Part shown: positions 33,493 to 43,745 of the stretch, in pieces
Numbering within the stretch: position 1 is the stretch's first letter
How the letters are laid out: each line of letters starts with the position of its first letter
Source: Sinorhizobium meliloti
GTDB lineage: Bacteria; Pseudomonadota; Alphaproteobacteria; Rhizobiales; Rhizobiaceae
NCBI RefSeq assembly: GCF_035610345.1
Contig: NZ_CP141214.1
Location: 280,230-344,229 of the forward strand
DNA length: 64,000 nucleotides
Direction of reading: 5' to 3'
Notes under the pieces: model-generated
What the model saw: only the letters and a program-made list of their open reading frames with translations
Told to the model about the DNA's origin: nothing
Database searches by the model: none
Program-made: the position numbers and the translations under genes

Positions 33493-35762
33493 GCTGCTGC
33501 GCCGTTGGTGCGGCAACCATGCTTGCCGAAGGAGGGCAGGCGTCGCCCGCCTCCGAGGAACTTTGGCTTGCGAGCCGGAACCTCGGAGGCGGGTTGCGCC
33601 AGTCGGAGCTGAGCGTCCCCGACGCCTATTGCGGTGCCTGCATCGCCACGATCGAAGGAGCGCTGCGCGCCAAGCCCGAAGTCGAACGCGCCCGCGTCAA
33701 TCTCTCCTCCCGTCGGGTTTCAATCGTCTGGAAGGAGGAGGTTGGCGGTCGGCGCACCGATCCCTGTGACTTCTTGCATGCCATCGCTGAGCGTGGTTAT
33801 CAGACACACCTCTTTTCGCCCGGCGGGGAAGAGGGCGACGACCTGCTGAAGCAGTTGATCCTCGCGGTTGCCGTTTCCGGCTTCGCCGCAACCAATATCA
33901 TGCTGCTCTCCGTCTCAGTCTGGTCCGGGGCGGATGCGGCCACCCGCGATCTCTTCCACTGGATCTCGGCGCTGATCGCCGGACCAGCGCTGATCTATGC
34001 TGGCCGCTTTTTCTACAAGTCGGCATGGAACGCCATTCGCCACGGCCGAACCAACATGGATGTGCCGATCGCGCTCGCCGTCAGCCTTTCCTATGGCATG
34101 TCGCTCTACGAGACGATTGGTCATGGCGAACATGCCTGGTTCGATGCATCCGTGACCTTGCTGTTCTTCCTGCTGATCGGCCGTACGCTCGATCACATGA
34201 TGCGGGGCCGTGCACGAACGGCGATCAGCGGTCTCGCACGCCTGTCGCCGCGCGGGGCCACGGTTGTCCATCCGGATGGCTCGCGCGAGTACCGCGCCGT
34301 CGACGAGATCAAGCCAGGCGAACGCCTGATTGTCGCGGCTGGCGAGCGTATCCCCGTCGATGGACGGGTGCTGTCCGGGACAAGCGACCTCGATCGCTCC
34401 GTAGTTAACGGCGAGAGCTCGCCGACCGTGGTCGCCACAGGGGACACGGTTCAGGCCGGCACGCTCAACCTCACCGGTCCGCTCACGCTGGAGGCGACCG
34501 CCGCGTCGCGCGACTCGTTTATCGCCGAAATCATCGGATTGATGGAGGCTGCCGAAGGGGGCAGGGCGCGCTACCGACGCATAGCCGACCGCGCTGCCCG
34601 CTATTACTCGCCGGCCGTCCATCTGCTGGCACTCCTGACCTTTGTCGGCTGGATGCTAGTGGAGGGAGATATCCACCATGCCATGCTGATCGCAGTGGCG
34701 GTGCTCATCATCACATGCCCCTGCGCTCTTGGACTCGCGGTTCCCGTTGTCCAGATCGTTGCGGCCGGGCGGCTGTTCCAAGGCGGTGTCATGGTCAAGG
34801 ATGGCACAGCGATGGAGCGTCTCGCTGAGATCGACACAGTGCTCCTGGATAAGACCGGCACGCTGACCATCGGCAGACCACGGCTCGTGAATGCGCACGA
34901 GATCGCAGGGGGTCGGCTCGCCATTGCGGCGGCTATCGCGGTGCATTCGCGCCATCCGATCGCAATAGCGATTCAGAATTCGGCAGGGGCGATCCCTGCG
35001 CTTGCCGGCGATATCCGGGAAATTCCCGGCGCCGGCATCGAAGTGAAGACCACGGACGGCGTCTATCGGCTCGGAAGCCGCGGCTTTGCGGTCGGCGATC
35101 CGGGCTCCGGTGGCGGGCAATCGGAGGCTATCCTGTCGTTTAATTTTCGTGAGCTTGCCTGCTTCCGGTTCGAGGATCGGCCGCGCCCCGCGTCGCGCGA
35201 ATCGATCGAAGCCCTTGGCCGCCTGGACATTGCGACGGGAATCCTATCCGGCGACCGGGAGCCTGTGGTCGCGGCCCTCGCCAGAAGTTTGGGGATTTCA
35301 AACTGGCATGCCGAACTCTCGCCACGCGAAAAAGTCGAGGCATGCGCCGCTGCCGCCGAGGCAGGTCACAAGGCCCTGGTAGTGGGGGACGGCATAAACG
35401 ACGCGCCGGTTCTGCGTGCGGCACACGTTTCCATGGCTCCGGCGACTGCCGCCGATGTAGGGCGCCAGGCTGCCGACTTCGTCTTTATGCATGAAGCCCT
35501 TTCGGCAGTTCCCTTCGCCATCGAGACTTCGCGGCACGCCGGACGACTTATCAGGCAGAACTTCGTGCTGGCGATTGGCTACAACGTCATCGCCGTGCCG
35601 ATCGCAATTCTTGGCTACGCGACTCCGCTCGTTGCCGCTGTCGCTATGTCCACCTCGTCGCTCGTGGTGGTCTTCAATGCTCTGAGACTGAAGCGCAGCC
35701 TTGCCGCAGGTAAGGCCGCGACGCCATCCCCATTGATGCATTCAGACGCGGTGACCTCATGA
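33489..35762 (+). CDS. fixI: FixI (CcoI), copper P1B-type ATPase, first copy
   Basis: 757 aa. N-terminal MSCCAVG and a heavy-metal-associated domain with AYCGACIATIEG, eight membrane helices, the metal-path motif CPCALGLAVP, phosphorylation DKTGTLTIG, and hinge GDGINDAPVL. It exports copper for the CuB site of the oxidase. The CC and CxxC at the N-terminus are typical of FixI. Overlaps fixH and fixS. Confidence 0.97.
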   Translation: MSCCAVGAATMLAEGGQASPASEELWLASRNLGGGLRQSELSVPDAYCGACIATIEGALRAKPEVERARVNLSSRRVSIVWKEEVGGRRTDPCDFLHAIAERGYQTHLFSPGGEEGDDLLKQLILAVAVSGFAATNIMLLSVSVWSGADAATRDLFHWISALIAGPALIYAGRFFYKSAWNAIRHGRTNMDVPIALAVSLSYGMSLYETIGHGEHAWFDASVTLLFFLLIGRTLDHMMRGRARTAISGLARLSPRGATVVHPDGSREYRAVDEIKPGERLIVAAGERIPVDGRVLSGTSDLDRSVVNGESSPTVVATGDTVQAGTLNLTGPLTLEATAASRDSFIAEIIGLMEAAEGGRARYRRIADRAARYYSPAVHLLALLTFVGWMLVEGDIHHAMLIAVAVLIITCPCALGLAVPVVQIVAAGRLFQGGVMVKDGTAMERLAEIDTVLLDKTGTLTIGRPRLVNAHEIAGGRLAIAAAIAVHSRHPIAIAIQNSAGAIPALAGDIREIPGAGIEVKTTDGVYRLGSRGFAVGDPGSGGGQSEAILSFNFRELACFRFEDRPRPASRESIEALGRLDIATGILSGDREPVVAALARSLGISNWHAELSPREKVEACAAAAEAGHKALVVGDGINDAPVLRAAHVSMAPATAADVGRQAADFVFMHEALSAVPFAIETSRHAGRLIRQNFVLAIGYNVIAVPIAILGYATPLVAAVAMSTSSLVVVFNALRLKRSLAAGKAATPSPLMHSDAVTS

Positions 35763-35926
35763 ACACCCTCATCTATCTCATTCCAATCGCACTCAGTCTC
35801 GGTGGTCTGGGGCTCGTCGCATTTCTGTGGGCGCTCAAGAGCGGACAGTACGAGGACCTCGATGGAGCCTCCTGGCGCGTACTCGACGACGGCGATGGCA
35901 AGGGTGAATCGAGCCGGACTTTCTAG
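35759..35926 (+). CDS. fixS: FixS (CcoS), small cbb3 assembly protein, first copy
   Basis: 55 aa: MNTLIYLIPIALSLGGLGLV, one membrane helix, then ALKSGQYEDLDGASWRVL, the CcoS signature. Translationally coupled to fixI by ATGA. Needed for cofactor insertion into FixN. Confidence 0.95.
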   Translation: MNTLIYLIPIALSLGGLGLVAFLWALKSGQYEDLDGASWRVLDDGDGKGESSRTF

Positions 35927-35930
35927 CTAT

Positions 35931-35944
35931 TTGACCAAGATCAA
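35931..35944. promoter_or_regulatory. FixK-type box before the Crp/Fnr gene
   Basis: TTGACCAAGATCAA fits TTGA-N6-TCAA. It begins four bases after fixS and is 35-55 bases before the regulator start, close for an activator but suitable for either activation or feedback repression. Confidence 0.75.
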
Positions 35945-35999
35945 CTTACCGAAACCAGCGTAGCGCTAGACTGATGGCATGTTTATTGGGACATGCGCA

Positions 36000-36680
36000 A
36001 TGAAGACGCTGCAATTGACTTCGAGCGATAGGACGACCTTCCTGAGTTCGCGCTTCTTCGGACGGCTGCCGTGCTCCACCGTCGACGCCATTATCGAGGA
36101 CACAAGGCTATCGACCTACAAGGAGCACGATATCCTCTTCCACAAGGGCGACAGCATCGACGACGTGTTCTTTGTACTTTCAGGTCTGATCCGCCTCTAC
36201 CGTGTTGGAAAAGACGGGCGCGAGGCCGATGTGGCGGTGTTCTCCAAAGGCGAAATGTTTGCCGAGAACGTCATGTACCTGGGGCGTGCCACCGCCAGCG
36301 CGGAGGCTGCCGAAGCATCCAACATTGCGCGTATTGACAGCGCCAAGCTTCGCCAATTCGCCGCCGCAGACCCCGATGTGGCGCAGGCTTTCATCGAGCA
36401 TCTCTGCCATCGAGGCAATATAACGGAAGACCTGCTCGCACAAGATCGCCTGCTCACCGCTACGCAGCGCGTTGCAAGCTACATCCTCAGCCATTGTCCA
36501 AACGGCACCACCACAAGCTTCTCGTTCCGCTTGCCGTTCCAGAAGTACGTGCTTGCGGGGAAGCTTGGCCTGGCCCCGGAAGCCCTGTCACGCGCCTTTT
36601 CGACGCTGCGCCAGTCCGGGGTCACCGTAAAGGGTCGGATGATTGAGATTCACGACCGGCACGAGCTGGAGCGGATCTAA
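36000..36680 (+). CDS. Crp/Fnr-family regulator downstream of fixGHIS
   Basis: 226 aa from MKTLQLTSSDRTTFLSSRFF (an ATG seven codons earlier is possible). Beta-roll (about 20-120), dimer helix, and a winged helix with LAGKLGLAPEALSRAFSTLRQSG, which keeps the E-xx-SR pattern. No Fnr-type Cys cluster. It has a different recognition helix from FixK and NnrR, so it may read a related but distinct site. Such a regulator lies downstream of fixS in S. meliloti too. Target genes are not known; the second cbb3 operon immediately downstream is an obvious candidate. Confidence 0.88.
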   Translation: MKTLQLTSSDRTTFLSSRFFGRLPCSTVDAIIEDTRLSTYKEHDILFHKGDSIDDVFFVLSGLIRLYRVGKDGREADVAVFSKGEMFAENVMYLGRATASAEAAEASNIARIDSAKLRQFAAADPDVAQAFIEHLCHRGNITEDLLAQDRLLTATQRVASYILSHCPNGTTTSFSFRLPFQKYVLAGKLGLAPEALSRAFSTLRQSGVTVKGRMIEIHDRHELERI

Positions 36681-36973
36681 GCCGGAGCAGCAGCACGACC
36701 GATCCGAAAATACACGCACAACGTATAATTTACTAATGATTGAGGAGTTGACACAATACATCTCCCGGTAAGACATGGTCCGGTTCCAGAAGACTGCGGA
36801 TGCTTGGTTTCGCTATCCGCGTCGCGCGAGGATGGGGAACCATGTGCCGTGCCGTCAAGCATCGACTTCAAGCCCTGGATGCGATCGGCAAAGATCGACA
36901 GAAGCCTTGATTTGTCCCCCTTGGGGGATAGATGCTCGTTGCTAGGGGCTGTTCATGACGAGGGAGCAACTTC
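36681..36973. other. Promoter region of the second cbb3 operon, with a palindrome
   Basis: 293 bases without a gene. No TTG-N8-CAA box was found. A palindrome, TCCCCCTTGGGGGA at 36915-36928, lies 46 bases before fixN and next to a TTGATTTG half-site. This could be an operator for a regulator other than FixK. The left part is AT-rich. Confidence 0.55.
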
Positions 36974-38629
36974 ATGGGACAGTTGACGACGCGAGAACGG
37001 GATCGAGCCGCGGCAATATTGCTCGTCCTGGCTATTGTGGGCATAGCCATGGCGGCAGCAGGCCGGTTCGACCCGCTCGGAGTACATGGCGCGATTGTCC
37101 TCTTATACAGCCTCGGCCTGCTGTATGTTATAATGTCGAGCTCGTTCGGACCTCCGCCGGATCCGTCGCGGATCTCCCGCTACTACGACGATCCCATCAA
37201 GGTCGGCGTCTGGTTCACGTTGTTTTGGGCGATCTTCGGCATGTTCGTCGGAGTCTGGGCCGCCGCGCAGCTCGCCTGGCCTAGCCTCAATTTCGATACC
37301 GCCTGGGCGAGCTTCGGGCGGATCAGGCCGGCCCACACGACCGGGGTGATTTTCGGGTTCGGCGGCAACGCCCTGATCGCAACCTCGTTCCACGTGGTTC
37401 AAAGGACCTCGCGCGCCCGGCTGGCGGACCAACTCAGCCCATGGTTCGTGCTGTTCGGCTACAATCTCTTCTGCATTCTGGCCGTGACCGGCTATTTCAT
37501 GGGCGTCACGCAGTCGAAGGAATATGCCGAGGCAGAATGGTATGCCGACCTCTGGCTCGTCATCGTCTGGGTCACCTATTTCATCCTCTACATCCGGACG
37601 CTGGCGCGGCGCAGGGAGCCTCACATCTACGTCGCCAACTGGTACTACATGGCCTTCATCGTGGTCGTGGCGATCCTGCACATCATCAACAACCTGACAG
37701 TTCCGGTCTCCCTGGGGCATGCCAAGAGCTACACGATCTGGGCGGGCGTGCAGGACTCGATGGTGCAGTGGTGGTACGGGCACAATGCGGTCGCTTTCTT
37801 CCTGACGGCAGGCTTCCTGGCGATGCTCTATTACTACCTGCCGAAGCGTGCCGAGCGGCCCATCTTTTCCTATCGGCTGTCTATCCTCAGCTTTTGGGGC
37901 ATAACCTTCTTCTACATGTGGGCCGGCTCGCACCACCTTCATTATACGGCCCTGCCGCATTGGGTGCAGAACCTCGGCATGACATTCTCTGTGATGCTGC
38001 TTGTTCCCTCATGGGCATCGGCCGGCAACGCGCTGCTGACCCTGAACGGCGCCTGGCACAAGGTTCGCGACGACGCGACGCTGCGCTTCATTATGATGGC
38101 CGCCTTCTTTTACGGCCTGTCGACCTTCGAGGGATCTTTCCTCGCGGTCCGTCCCGTCAATTCGCTTTCGCACTACACCGACTGGACAGTCGGCCATGTC
38201 CACGCAGGGGCCCTGGGCTGGGTGGCGTTGATCACCTACGGTTCGCTCTACACGCTCGTGCCGGCGATCTGGAAGCGCGAGAGGATGTATTCGGCAGCCC
38301 TCGTTGAGGTCCATTTCTGGCTCGCCTTCGCCGGCACCGTGATCTACGTCTTCGCAATGTGGAACTCGGGCATCATTCAGGGCCTGATGTGGCGGACCTA
38401 TACCGGGGAGGGGACGCTCGCCTATTCCTTCGTGGATTCCCTGGTGGCGATGTACCCCTACTACATTGCACGCGCCTTCGGCGGCCTGCTGTTCCTGATC
38501 GGAGCCGTTGTCGCCACCTACAACATCTGGATGACCGTTCGCGGCGTCCCTGTGCTGGCTGAACGGCACGACGACGTTCCGGTCGCCGCGCCATTGCCGA
38601 AAGGCGCGGCAACGGGACCGGCGGAGTAG
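36974..38629 (+). CDS. fixN: FixN (CcoN), second, divergent copy
   Basis: 551 aa. All oxidase marks are present: [55 protein letters not shown] and [17 protein letters not shown]. It differs from the first copy throughout, and has an extra N-terminal part ([17 protein letters not shown], two hydrophobic segments) and a longer C-terminal tail ([17 protein letters not shown]). This resembles the fixN3-type oxidase of S. meliloti. It is followed at short distance by its own fixO, Q and P. A high-affinity terminal oxidase is likely but expression conditions may differ from the first copy. Confidence 0.95.
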   Translation: MGQLTTRERDRAAAILLVLAIVGIAMAAAGRFDPLGVHGAIVLLYSLGLLYVIMSSSFGPPPDPSRISRYYDDPIKVGVWFTLFWAIFGMFVGVWAAAQLAWPSLNFDTAWASFGRIRPAHTTGVIFGFGGNALIATSFHVVQRTSRARLADQLSPWFVLFGYNLFCILAVTGYFMGVTQSKEYAEAEWYADLWLVIVWVTYFILYIRTLARRREPHIYVANWYYMAFIVVVAILHIINNLTVPVSLGHAKSYTIWAGVQDSMVQWWYGHNAVAFFLTAGFLAMLYYYLPKRAERPIFSYRLSILSFWGITFFYMWAGSHHLHYTALPHWVQNLGMTFSVMLLVPSWASAGNALLTLNGAWHKVRDDATLRFIMMAAFFYGLSTFEGSFLAVRPVNSLSHYTDWTVGHVHAGALGWVALITYGSLYTLVPAIWKRERMYSAALVEVHFWLAFAGTVIYVFAMWNSGIIQGLMWRTYTGEGTLAYSFVDSLVAMYPYYIARAFGGLLFLIGAVVATYNIWMTVRGVPVLAERHDDVPVAAPLPKGAATGPAE

Positions 38630-38633
38630 GATC

Positions 38634-39386
38634 ATGCGCGAACTTATCCATCGAAAGCTCGAGCGGACGGCGATCGGTTTCGTGCTGGCGATCATCCTGG
38701 CGGCCAGTGTCGGCGGCATCGTGGAGATCGCTCCGCTGTTCACAATTGACGAGACCGTCGAGGACGTCGAGGACATGCGGCTCTACACGCCGCTGGAGCT
38801 CGCCGGCCGCAACATCTATATCCGCGAGGGCTGCTATGCCTGCCACAGCCAGATGATCCGCACGCTGCGCGACGAGGTCGAGCGCTACGGCCCGTATTCG
38901 CTGGCGGTCGAATCCAAATATGATCACCCGATGCTGTGGGGGTCGAAGCGAACCGGACCGGATCTCGCCAGGGTAGGAGGCAAATATTCCGATTTCTGGC
39001 ATGTAGCCCATCTCACCAACCCGCGCGACGTCGTGCCGGAGTCGAACATGCCGGCCTATGCCTGGCTGGCGCGGACACCATTGCGCCTGGATGACCTCGG
39101 TCTTCATCTGGAGGCGCAGCGAAGCGTCGGAGTGCCCTATACCGACGAAATGATCGAGAACGCCGCGCAGGACGCCTTCGGCCAGGCCATGCCCGACAGC
39201 GAGCAGGCGTCGGGCGTCACCGAACGATATGGCGAGGAGACCCAGGTCAGCGCCTTCGACGGGGTGGCAACACGGGTCACGGAAATGGATGCGCTCGTCG
39301 CCTATCTGCAGGTCCTCGGACGGCTGACAAAGGCGGCGTACCAGAACACGGCAGCGCCGGAACAGGTACCCGATCCAGCCGATTGA
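38634..39386 (+). CDS. fixO: FixO (CcoO), second copy
   Basis: 250 aa. Anchor helix (about 14-33), heme motif CYACH in [16 protein letters not shown], then [17 protein letters not shown]. Likely axial Met in [11 protein letters not shown]. Starts four bases after fixN. It differs from the first copy mainly in the C-terminal third, which is longer. Confidence 0.94.
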   Translation: MRELIHRKLERTAIGFVLAIILAASVGGIVEIAPLFTIDETVEDVEDMRLYTPLELAGRNIYIREGCYACHSQMIRTLRDEVERYGPYSLAVESKYDHPMLWGSKRTGPDLARVGGKYSDFWHVAHLTNPRDVVPESNMPAYAWLARTPLRLDDLGLHLEAQRSVGVPYTDEMIENAAQDAFGQAMPDSEQASGVTERYGEETQVSAFDGVATRVTEMDALVAYLQVLGRLTKAAYQNTAAPEQVPDPAD

Positions 39387-39407
39387 ACGAGAAAGGGACA
39401 ATTCGTC

Positions 39408-39578
39408 ATGGACGTGACGCACGAGACACTGGTGGAGGCGGCGAAAAGCTGGGGGCTCTTCTATCTCATCGGATTCTCGATCTGCGTCATCGTCTACACG
39501 TTCTGGCCGGCTAACCGCGACCGTTTCGATCGCGCCAAGAAGGCGATTCTCGACAAGGATGATCAGCCATGGACGTAG
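39408..39578 (+). CDS. fixQ: FixQ (CcoQ), second copy
   Basis: 56 aa: MDVTHETLVEAAKSWGLFYL, one membrane helix (about 16-35), then ANRDRFDRAKKAILDKDD. GAAAGGGA lies ahead of the start. It overlaps fixP by ten bases. The WPANRDRFDRAKK tail is typical of CcoQ. Confidence 0.88.
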   Translation: MDVTHETLVEAAKSWGLFYLIGFSICVIVYTFWPANRDRFDRAKKAILDKDDQPWT

Positions 39579-40450
39579 AAGAAGTCGATCCAATCAGCGG
39601 CCGGAAGACCACCGGGCATGAGTGGAACGGCATCAAGGAGCTCGACACCCCGGTTCCGCGCGGAGTGCTGCTTTTCCTCGTCATCACTCATGTCTTCGCG
39701 CTTATCTGGTGGGTTCTGCTGCCCACGTGGCCGCTGGGCACCACCTACACCAAGGGCCTGCTTGGGATCGACGAGCGCGACGTTGTCGAGGAAAAACTAA
39801 CCGCCGCGGCTGCCGCCAGAGCGACCTGGGAGAACCAAATCGATACGCTCTCCTACGACGAGATAAGGGCGGACGAACGCCTTATGGCGACGGTGCGCTC
39901 AACCGGCCATCAACTCTTCGGCGACAACTGCGCCGTTTGCCACGGCGTCGACGGAAAGGGTCGCAGCAACTATCCGGATTTGACCGATGACGACTGGCTT
40001 TGGGGCGGCGGACCGGAGGATATTGAGCAGACTCTGAGGGTTGGCATCAACACCAGGCACCCTGAGAGCCGCGTCGGGCAGATGCCCTCGTTCGGACGCG
40101 ACCAGATGCTCGAACGCAATCAGGTCCGTGATGTCGCCGCTTACGTCTATTCGCTCACCAATCCCCAATACTCCACGCCGGAGAACATTGGCCGGATCGA
40201 GGCGGGTAGAGAAGTGTTCCTCACCACTTGCGCCGCCTGCCACGGCGAAGACGCGAGAGGCAGTCGGGCGGTCGGCGCTCCGAACCTGACCGATGCCTAT
40301 TGGATCTACGGCGGCTCGATGCAAACCATCATCGAGTCGGTCCATGGCGGACGCCAGGGCCACATGCCGACATGGGACGAGCGGCTGACACCGGCGGAGA
40401 TCAAGATCCTGGCCCTCTATGTCAACGCGCTGGGCGTGGAGAAGCCGTGA
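39569..40450 (+). CDS. fixP: FixP (CcoP), second copy
   Basis: 293 aa. VDPISGRKTTGHEWNGIKEL then one membrane helix, and two cytochrome c domains with CAVCH and CAACH. Likely axial Met in GQMPSFGRDQM and GHMPTWDE. Its stop overlaps the next small gene by ATGA type overlap. Length is normal. Confidence 0.94.
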   Translation: MDVEEVDPISGRKTTGHEWNGIKELDTPVPRGVLLFLVITHVFALIWWVLLPTWPLGTTYTKGLLGIDERDVVEEKLTAAAAARATWENQIDTLSYDEIRADERLMATVRSTGHQLFGDNCAVCHGVDGKGRSNYPDLTDDDWLWGGGPEDIEQTLRVGINTRHPESRVGQMPSFGRDQMLERNQVRDVAAYVYSLTNPQYSTPENIGRIEAGREVFLTTCAACHGEDARGSRAVGAPNLTDAYWIYGGSMQTIIESVHGGRQGHMPTWDERLTPAEIKILALYVNALGVEKP

Positions 40451-40641
40451 TGACGAAGGTTGTTGCCAGACGAAGCAGATCGGCGCTGGCCTGGTGGGGC
40501 CTCGTTGCTGCGGCGATTTTCCTCGGCGCTAACGCCCACATGCTTTACGTCGCGATCGATAGCGATCCCGGATGCGTCGCCCACCTCAAGGAGACGGGAC
40601 CGACACCGGGACAGTACAGGGCCGCAAAATCATCCTGCTGA
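40450..40641 (+). CDS. Small membrane protein in the second cbb3 operon
   Basis: 63 aa starting MTKVVARRSRSALAWWGLVA, one membrane helix (about 12-33), then a periplasmic tail AIDSDPGCVAHLKETGPTPG and a final Cys. Two Cys could bind metal or heme. It overlaps the fixP stop, so it is coupled to the oxidase operon. Family unknown to me. A copper chaperone or oxidase assembly role is a guess. Confidence 0.7.
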   Translation: MTKVVARRSRSALAWWGLVAAAIFLGANAHMLYVAIDSDPGCVAHLKETGPTPGQYRAAKSSC

Positions 40642-40668
40642 CGGCATGGTGTACCCGTGGAGAGACAT

Positions 40669-41475
40669 ATGTCTGGAACTCGAAAGTTACAGCGTTGGGT
40701 AGGCGAGGTCTCAGGCATAGAGGAGACCTGGAACCCGAAATGGCAGCGCCATTTACCGGCCCAGGCGCCCTTCGAGTGGTTGGCGAAAGGTTGGCGTGAC
40801 CTGATCACTTTCCCGATGCTCAGCCTGAGCTACGGGATAACCGTCTTCGTCGTTTCCTTCCTGATCATCTGGCTCCTCTTCGCGACCGGACGCGACTATT
40901 TCTTGTTCCCCGCCGTTGCAGGTTTCATGATCATCGCGCCGCTCCTCGCCACGGGCCTTTACCTGAAGAGCTCGCGCCTCGAGCGCTCCGAGCCGGTCAC
41001 TCTTGGGAGCATGCTCCGCGTCAGACCGGTGGCCGGCGCCCAGGTGTTCTTCACGGGGCTTCTGCTCTGCATGCTCATGCTGCTCTGGATGCGTGCGGCC
41101 GTGCTCATCTATGCCTTGTTTTTTGGAGTTCGGCCGTTTCCGGGCCTAGGGCATGTCACGCAACTGCTTCTGACGACGCCGACCGGTTGGGCCATGCTTG
41201 CAGTCGGCATTTTCATAGGCGCGCTTTTTGCGGGCTTTTCCTTTGCTATAAGCGTGTTCTCCATCCCGATGCTTCTGGACCAGCGCATCGATGCGTTCAC
41301 GGCAATGGGGATCAGCGTGGCGCTTGTCTGGAACAATCTCCGTCCGATGCTCGTCTGGGGCGCGATTGTGCTTGGACTGTTCCTGGTAAGCGTCGCCACC
41401 GGGCTGATCGGTCTGGTCGTGATCTTCCCCTTGCTCGGGCATGCAACGTGGCACGCCTACAAGGCGGTGCACTAG
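40669..41475 (+). CDS. DUF2189-family membrane protein
   Basis: 268 aa, about six membrane helices. LAKGWRDLITFPMLSLSYG near residue 40 and AMGISVALVWNNLRPMLVWG near residue 215 are features of DUF2189. I chose the ATG at 40669 (GGAGA ahead) over a GTG four codons earlier. It lies between the second fixP and fixI, where such genes are often found in rhizobia. Role unknown; perhaps oxidase assembly or membrane stress. Confidence 0.8.
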   Translation: MSGTRKLQRWVGEVSGIEETWNPKWQRHLPAQAPFEWLAKGWRDLITFPMLSLSYGITVFVVSFLIIWLLFATGRDYFLFPAVAGFMIIAPLLATGLYLKSSRLERSEPVTLGSMLRVRPVAGAQVFFTGLLLCMLMLLWMRAAVLIYALFFGVRPFPGLGHVTQLLLTTPTGWAMLAVGIFIGALFAGFSFAISVFSIPMLLDQRIDAFTAMGISVALVWNNLRPMLVWGAIVLGLFLVSVATGLIGLVVIFPLLGHATWHAYKAVH

Positions 41476-41477
41476 TC

Positions 41478-43745
41478 ATGTCCTGCTGTTCCGGGATAGC
41501 CGTTGCAAGCGCTGGGGCCGCTCCTCGGACGAGCCCGCAGGCTGAGGAGATCCGGCTTGCGAGCCGCGATCTCGGCGACGGCCTTCGCCAAACCGTATTG
41601 GCGCTGCCCGACATGCATTGTGCCGCCTGCATCGCTGCCGTCGAAGGCGTGCTTAGGAAACTCCCCGGCGTGGAACTCGCACGAGTGAATCTGTCCTCCC
41701 GGCGCGTGACCATCAACTGGCGCGGCAATGACGACGAGAGCCCGGATTTCACCGCCGCACTTGTGAAAATCGGCTATGCCTCGCATCTGGCCTCCATTGA
41801 GGAGGACACCCAGGATCCGGTGCTTTCTTCCCTTCTAAAGGCGCTCGCGGTTGCCGGCTTCTCGGCGATGAACATCATGATTCTCTCGGTATCGGTCTGG
41901 TCCGGGGCTGATCCCGCGACGCGCCATGCTTTCCATCTGATCTCGGCCGCGCTCGCTCTGCCGGCGATCGTCTATTCCGGCAGGATTTTTTATCGCTCGG
42001 CCTGGGCGGCGCTGCGGCACGGCCGCACCAATATGGACGTTCCGATCAGCGTCGGCGTTCTCCTTGCCTTCGCCCTGAGTGTTTACGACACCCTACACAA
42101 CGCGGCTTATGCCTATTTCGACGCGAGCACGTCCTTGCTGTTCGTCCTGCTGGCAGGGCGAGCACTGGATCACCTGGTGCGGGGCAAGGCGCGTTCCGCC
42201 GTCGGAGCGCTTGCGAGGCTCGCGCCGCGGGGCGCCAATGTGATCCGGGCGGACGGCGCGATTGATTACGTCTCGCTTTCCGAGATCAAGCCTGGCATGC
42301 ATCTGCTGGTCGCCGCCGGCGAGCGCGTGCCGGTCGACGGCGTTGTTGTCAAAGGCGCCTCGGAGCTTGATTGTTCGCTCGTTTCAGGGGAGAGCGAGTG
42401 GAAGCGTGCAGCGCCGGGAAGCGCATTGCAGGCGGGAGTGATGAACCTCGCCAATCCGCTGACACTGGTGGCGACCGTATCCGCCGACGGTTCTTTCCTG
42501 GCCGAGATGACCCGCATGATGGAGGCTGCCGAGAGCGGGCGCTCCAATTACCGCCGAATCGCTGATCGCGCCGCAAGCTTGTATGCGCCCGTCGTGCACG
42601 GTGTCGCCCTCCTTTCCATGTTCGCATGGCTTTACGGAACCGGAGATCTCCACAAGTCAGTCAGCATTGCCATCGCCGTGCTGATCATTACCTGCCCATG
42701 CGCCCTTGGACTTGCCGTGCCGATGGTACAGGTGGTGGCGGCACGGCGCCTCTTCGAACGCGGCATCATGGCGCGCGACGGGTCCGCATTCGAGAGACTG
42801 AACGAAATCGACACCGTACTCTTCGACAAGACCGGGACGTTGACCTTCGGCGAGATGCGTCTGGTCAATGCGGACGACATTGAGCCCCGGCTCTTGTCTC
42901 TGGCCGCGGCGATGGCGAGGGTCTCGCGGCATCCCGCCTCCGCGGCCATTGCCATGGCGGGCGCAGGACGGCACGGGTCCCCTCTGGAGTTCGAGAGTCT
43001 GGAGGAGATTCATGGCTGCGGAATCGAGGGGCGGGCAGGGAATGCGGTCTACCGTCTCGGGCGCCCGTCGTGGGCGTCGAATGCAAGGCAGGTCGACCTG
43101 GGAGCGGCGTCGGTAGCCGTGCTGTCGAAGGACTGCGAAACGATAGCGGTTTTCGCATTTGAGGACTCCATCCGTCCTGGCGCTCGAGAGCTTGTACAGA
43201 CACTCCGCTCCGCCGGCTATTCACTAGCGATAGTTTCAGGAGATGCCCATCCCGCGGTTTCGTCCGTCGCCAAGCAGTTGGGCATCGAGAAGTTCTCGGC
43301 CGAGCTACTTCCCGGTGAGAAGGTGAAGGCCATCCGGTCATTGGCCGAGGCGGGCAGCAAGGTGCTGATGATCGGCGACGGTCTCAACGACGCGCCGGCT
43401 CTTTCCGCCGCACACGTGTCGATCGCCCCGTCGTCGGCGACGGACATCGGACGAAGCGCGTCCGATTTCGTGTTCCTTGGTCACAGCCTGCTGGCTGTCC
43501 GAGAAGTCATTGAAGCCGCGTCCAGGGCCGATGTGCTGATCCGCCAGAACTTCGGAATGGCAGTCGCCTACAATATCGTCAGCGTGCCCTTCGCAATCGC
43601 AGGACTGGTCACGCCGCTCGCTGCGGCGCTGGCCATGTCCTTGTCCTCGATCGTCGTCGTTGGAAACGCGCTGCGCCTCCGTGCAAAGGTTAGAAAGGGC
43701 CCGCGCTTTTTCCGGGCGACCAAACCAGTCACGGCAAAGCCATGA
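41478..43745 (+). CDS. fixI: FixI (CcoI), copper P1B-type ATPase, second copy
   Basis: 755 aa starting MSCCSGIAVASAGAAPRTSP. HMA domain with MHCAACIAAVEG, CPCALGLAVPMV, DKTGTLTFGEM, GDGLNDAPAL. It begins two bases after the DUF2189 gene. The sequence is a paralog of the first FixI with many differences, so the operon has its own copper supply. A longer in-frame reading upstream overlaps the DUF2189 gene and is not used. Confidence 0.96.
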   Translation: MSCCSGIAVASAGAAPRTSPQAEEIRLASRDLGDGLRQTVLALPDMHCAACIAAVEGVLRKLPGVELARVNLSSRRVTINWRGNDDESPDFTAALVKIGYASHLASIEEDTQDPVLSSLLKALAVAGFSAMNIMILSVSVWSGADPATRHAFHLISAALALPAIVYSGRIFYRSAWAALRHGRTNMDVPISVGVLLAFALSVYDTLHNAAYAYFDASTSLLFVLLAGRALDHLVRGKARSAVGALARLAPRGANVIRADGAIDYVSLSEIKPGMHLLVAAGERVPVDGVVVKGASELDCSLVSGESEWKRAAPGSALQAGVMNLANPLTLVATVSADGSFLAEMTRMMEAAESGRSNYRRIADRAASLYAPVVHGVALLSMFAWLYGTGDLHKSVSIAIAVLIITCPCALGLAVPMVQVVAARRLFERGIMARDGSAFERLNEIDTVLFDKTGTLTFGEMRLVNADDIEPRLLSLAAAMARVSRHPASAAIAMAGAGRHGSPLEFESLEEIHGCGIEGRAGNAVYRLGRPSWASNARQVDLGAASVAVLSKDCETIAVFAFEDSIRPGARELVQTLRSAGYSLAIVSGDAHPAVSSVAKQLGIEKFSAELLPGEKVKAIRSLAEAGSKVLMIGDGLNDAPALSAAHVSIAPSSATDIGRSASDFVFLGHSLLAVREVIEAASRADVLIRQNFGMAVAYNIVSVPFAIAGLVTPLAAALAMSLSSIVVVGNALRLRAKVRKGPRFFRATKPVTAKP

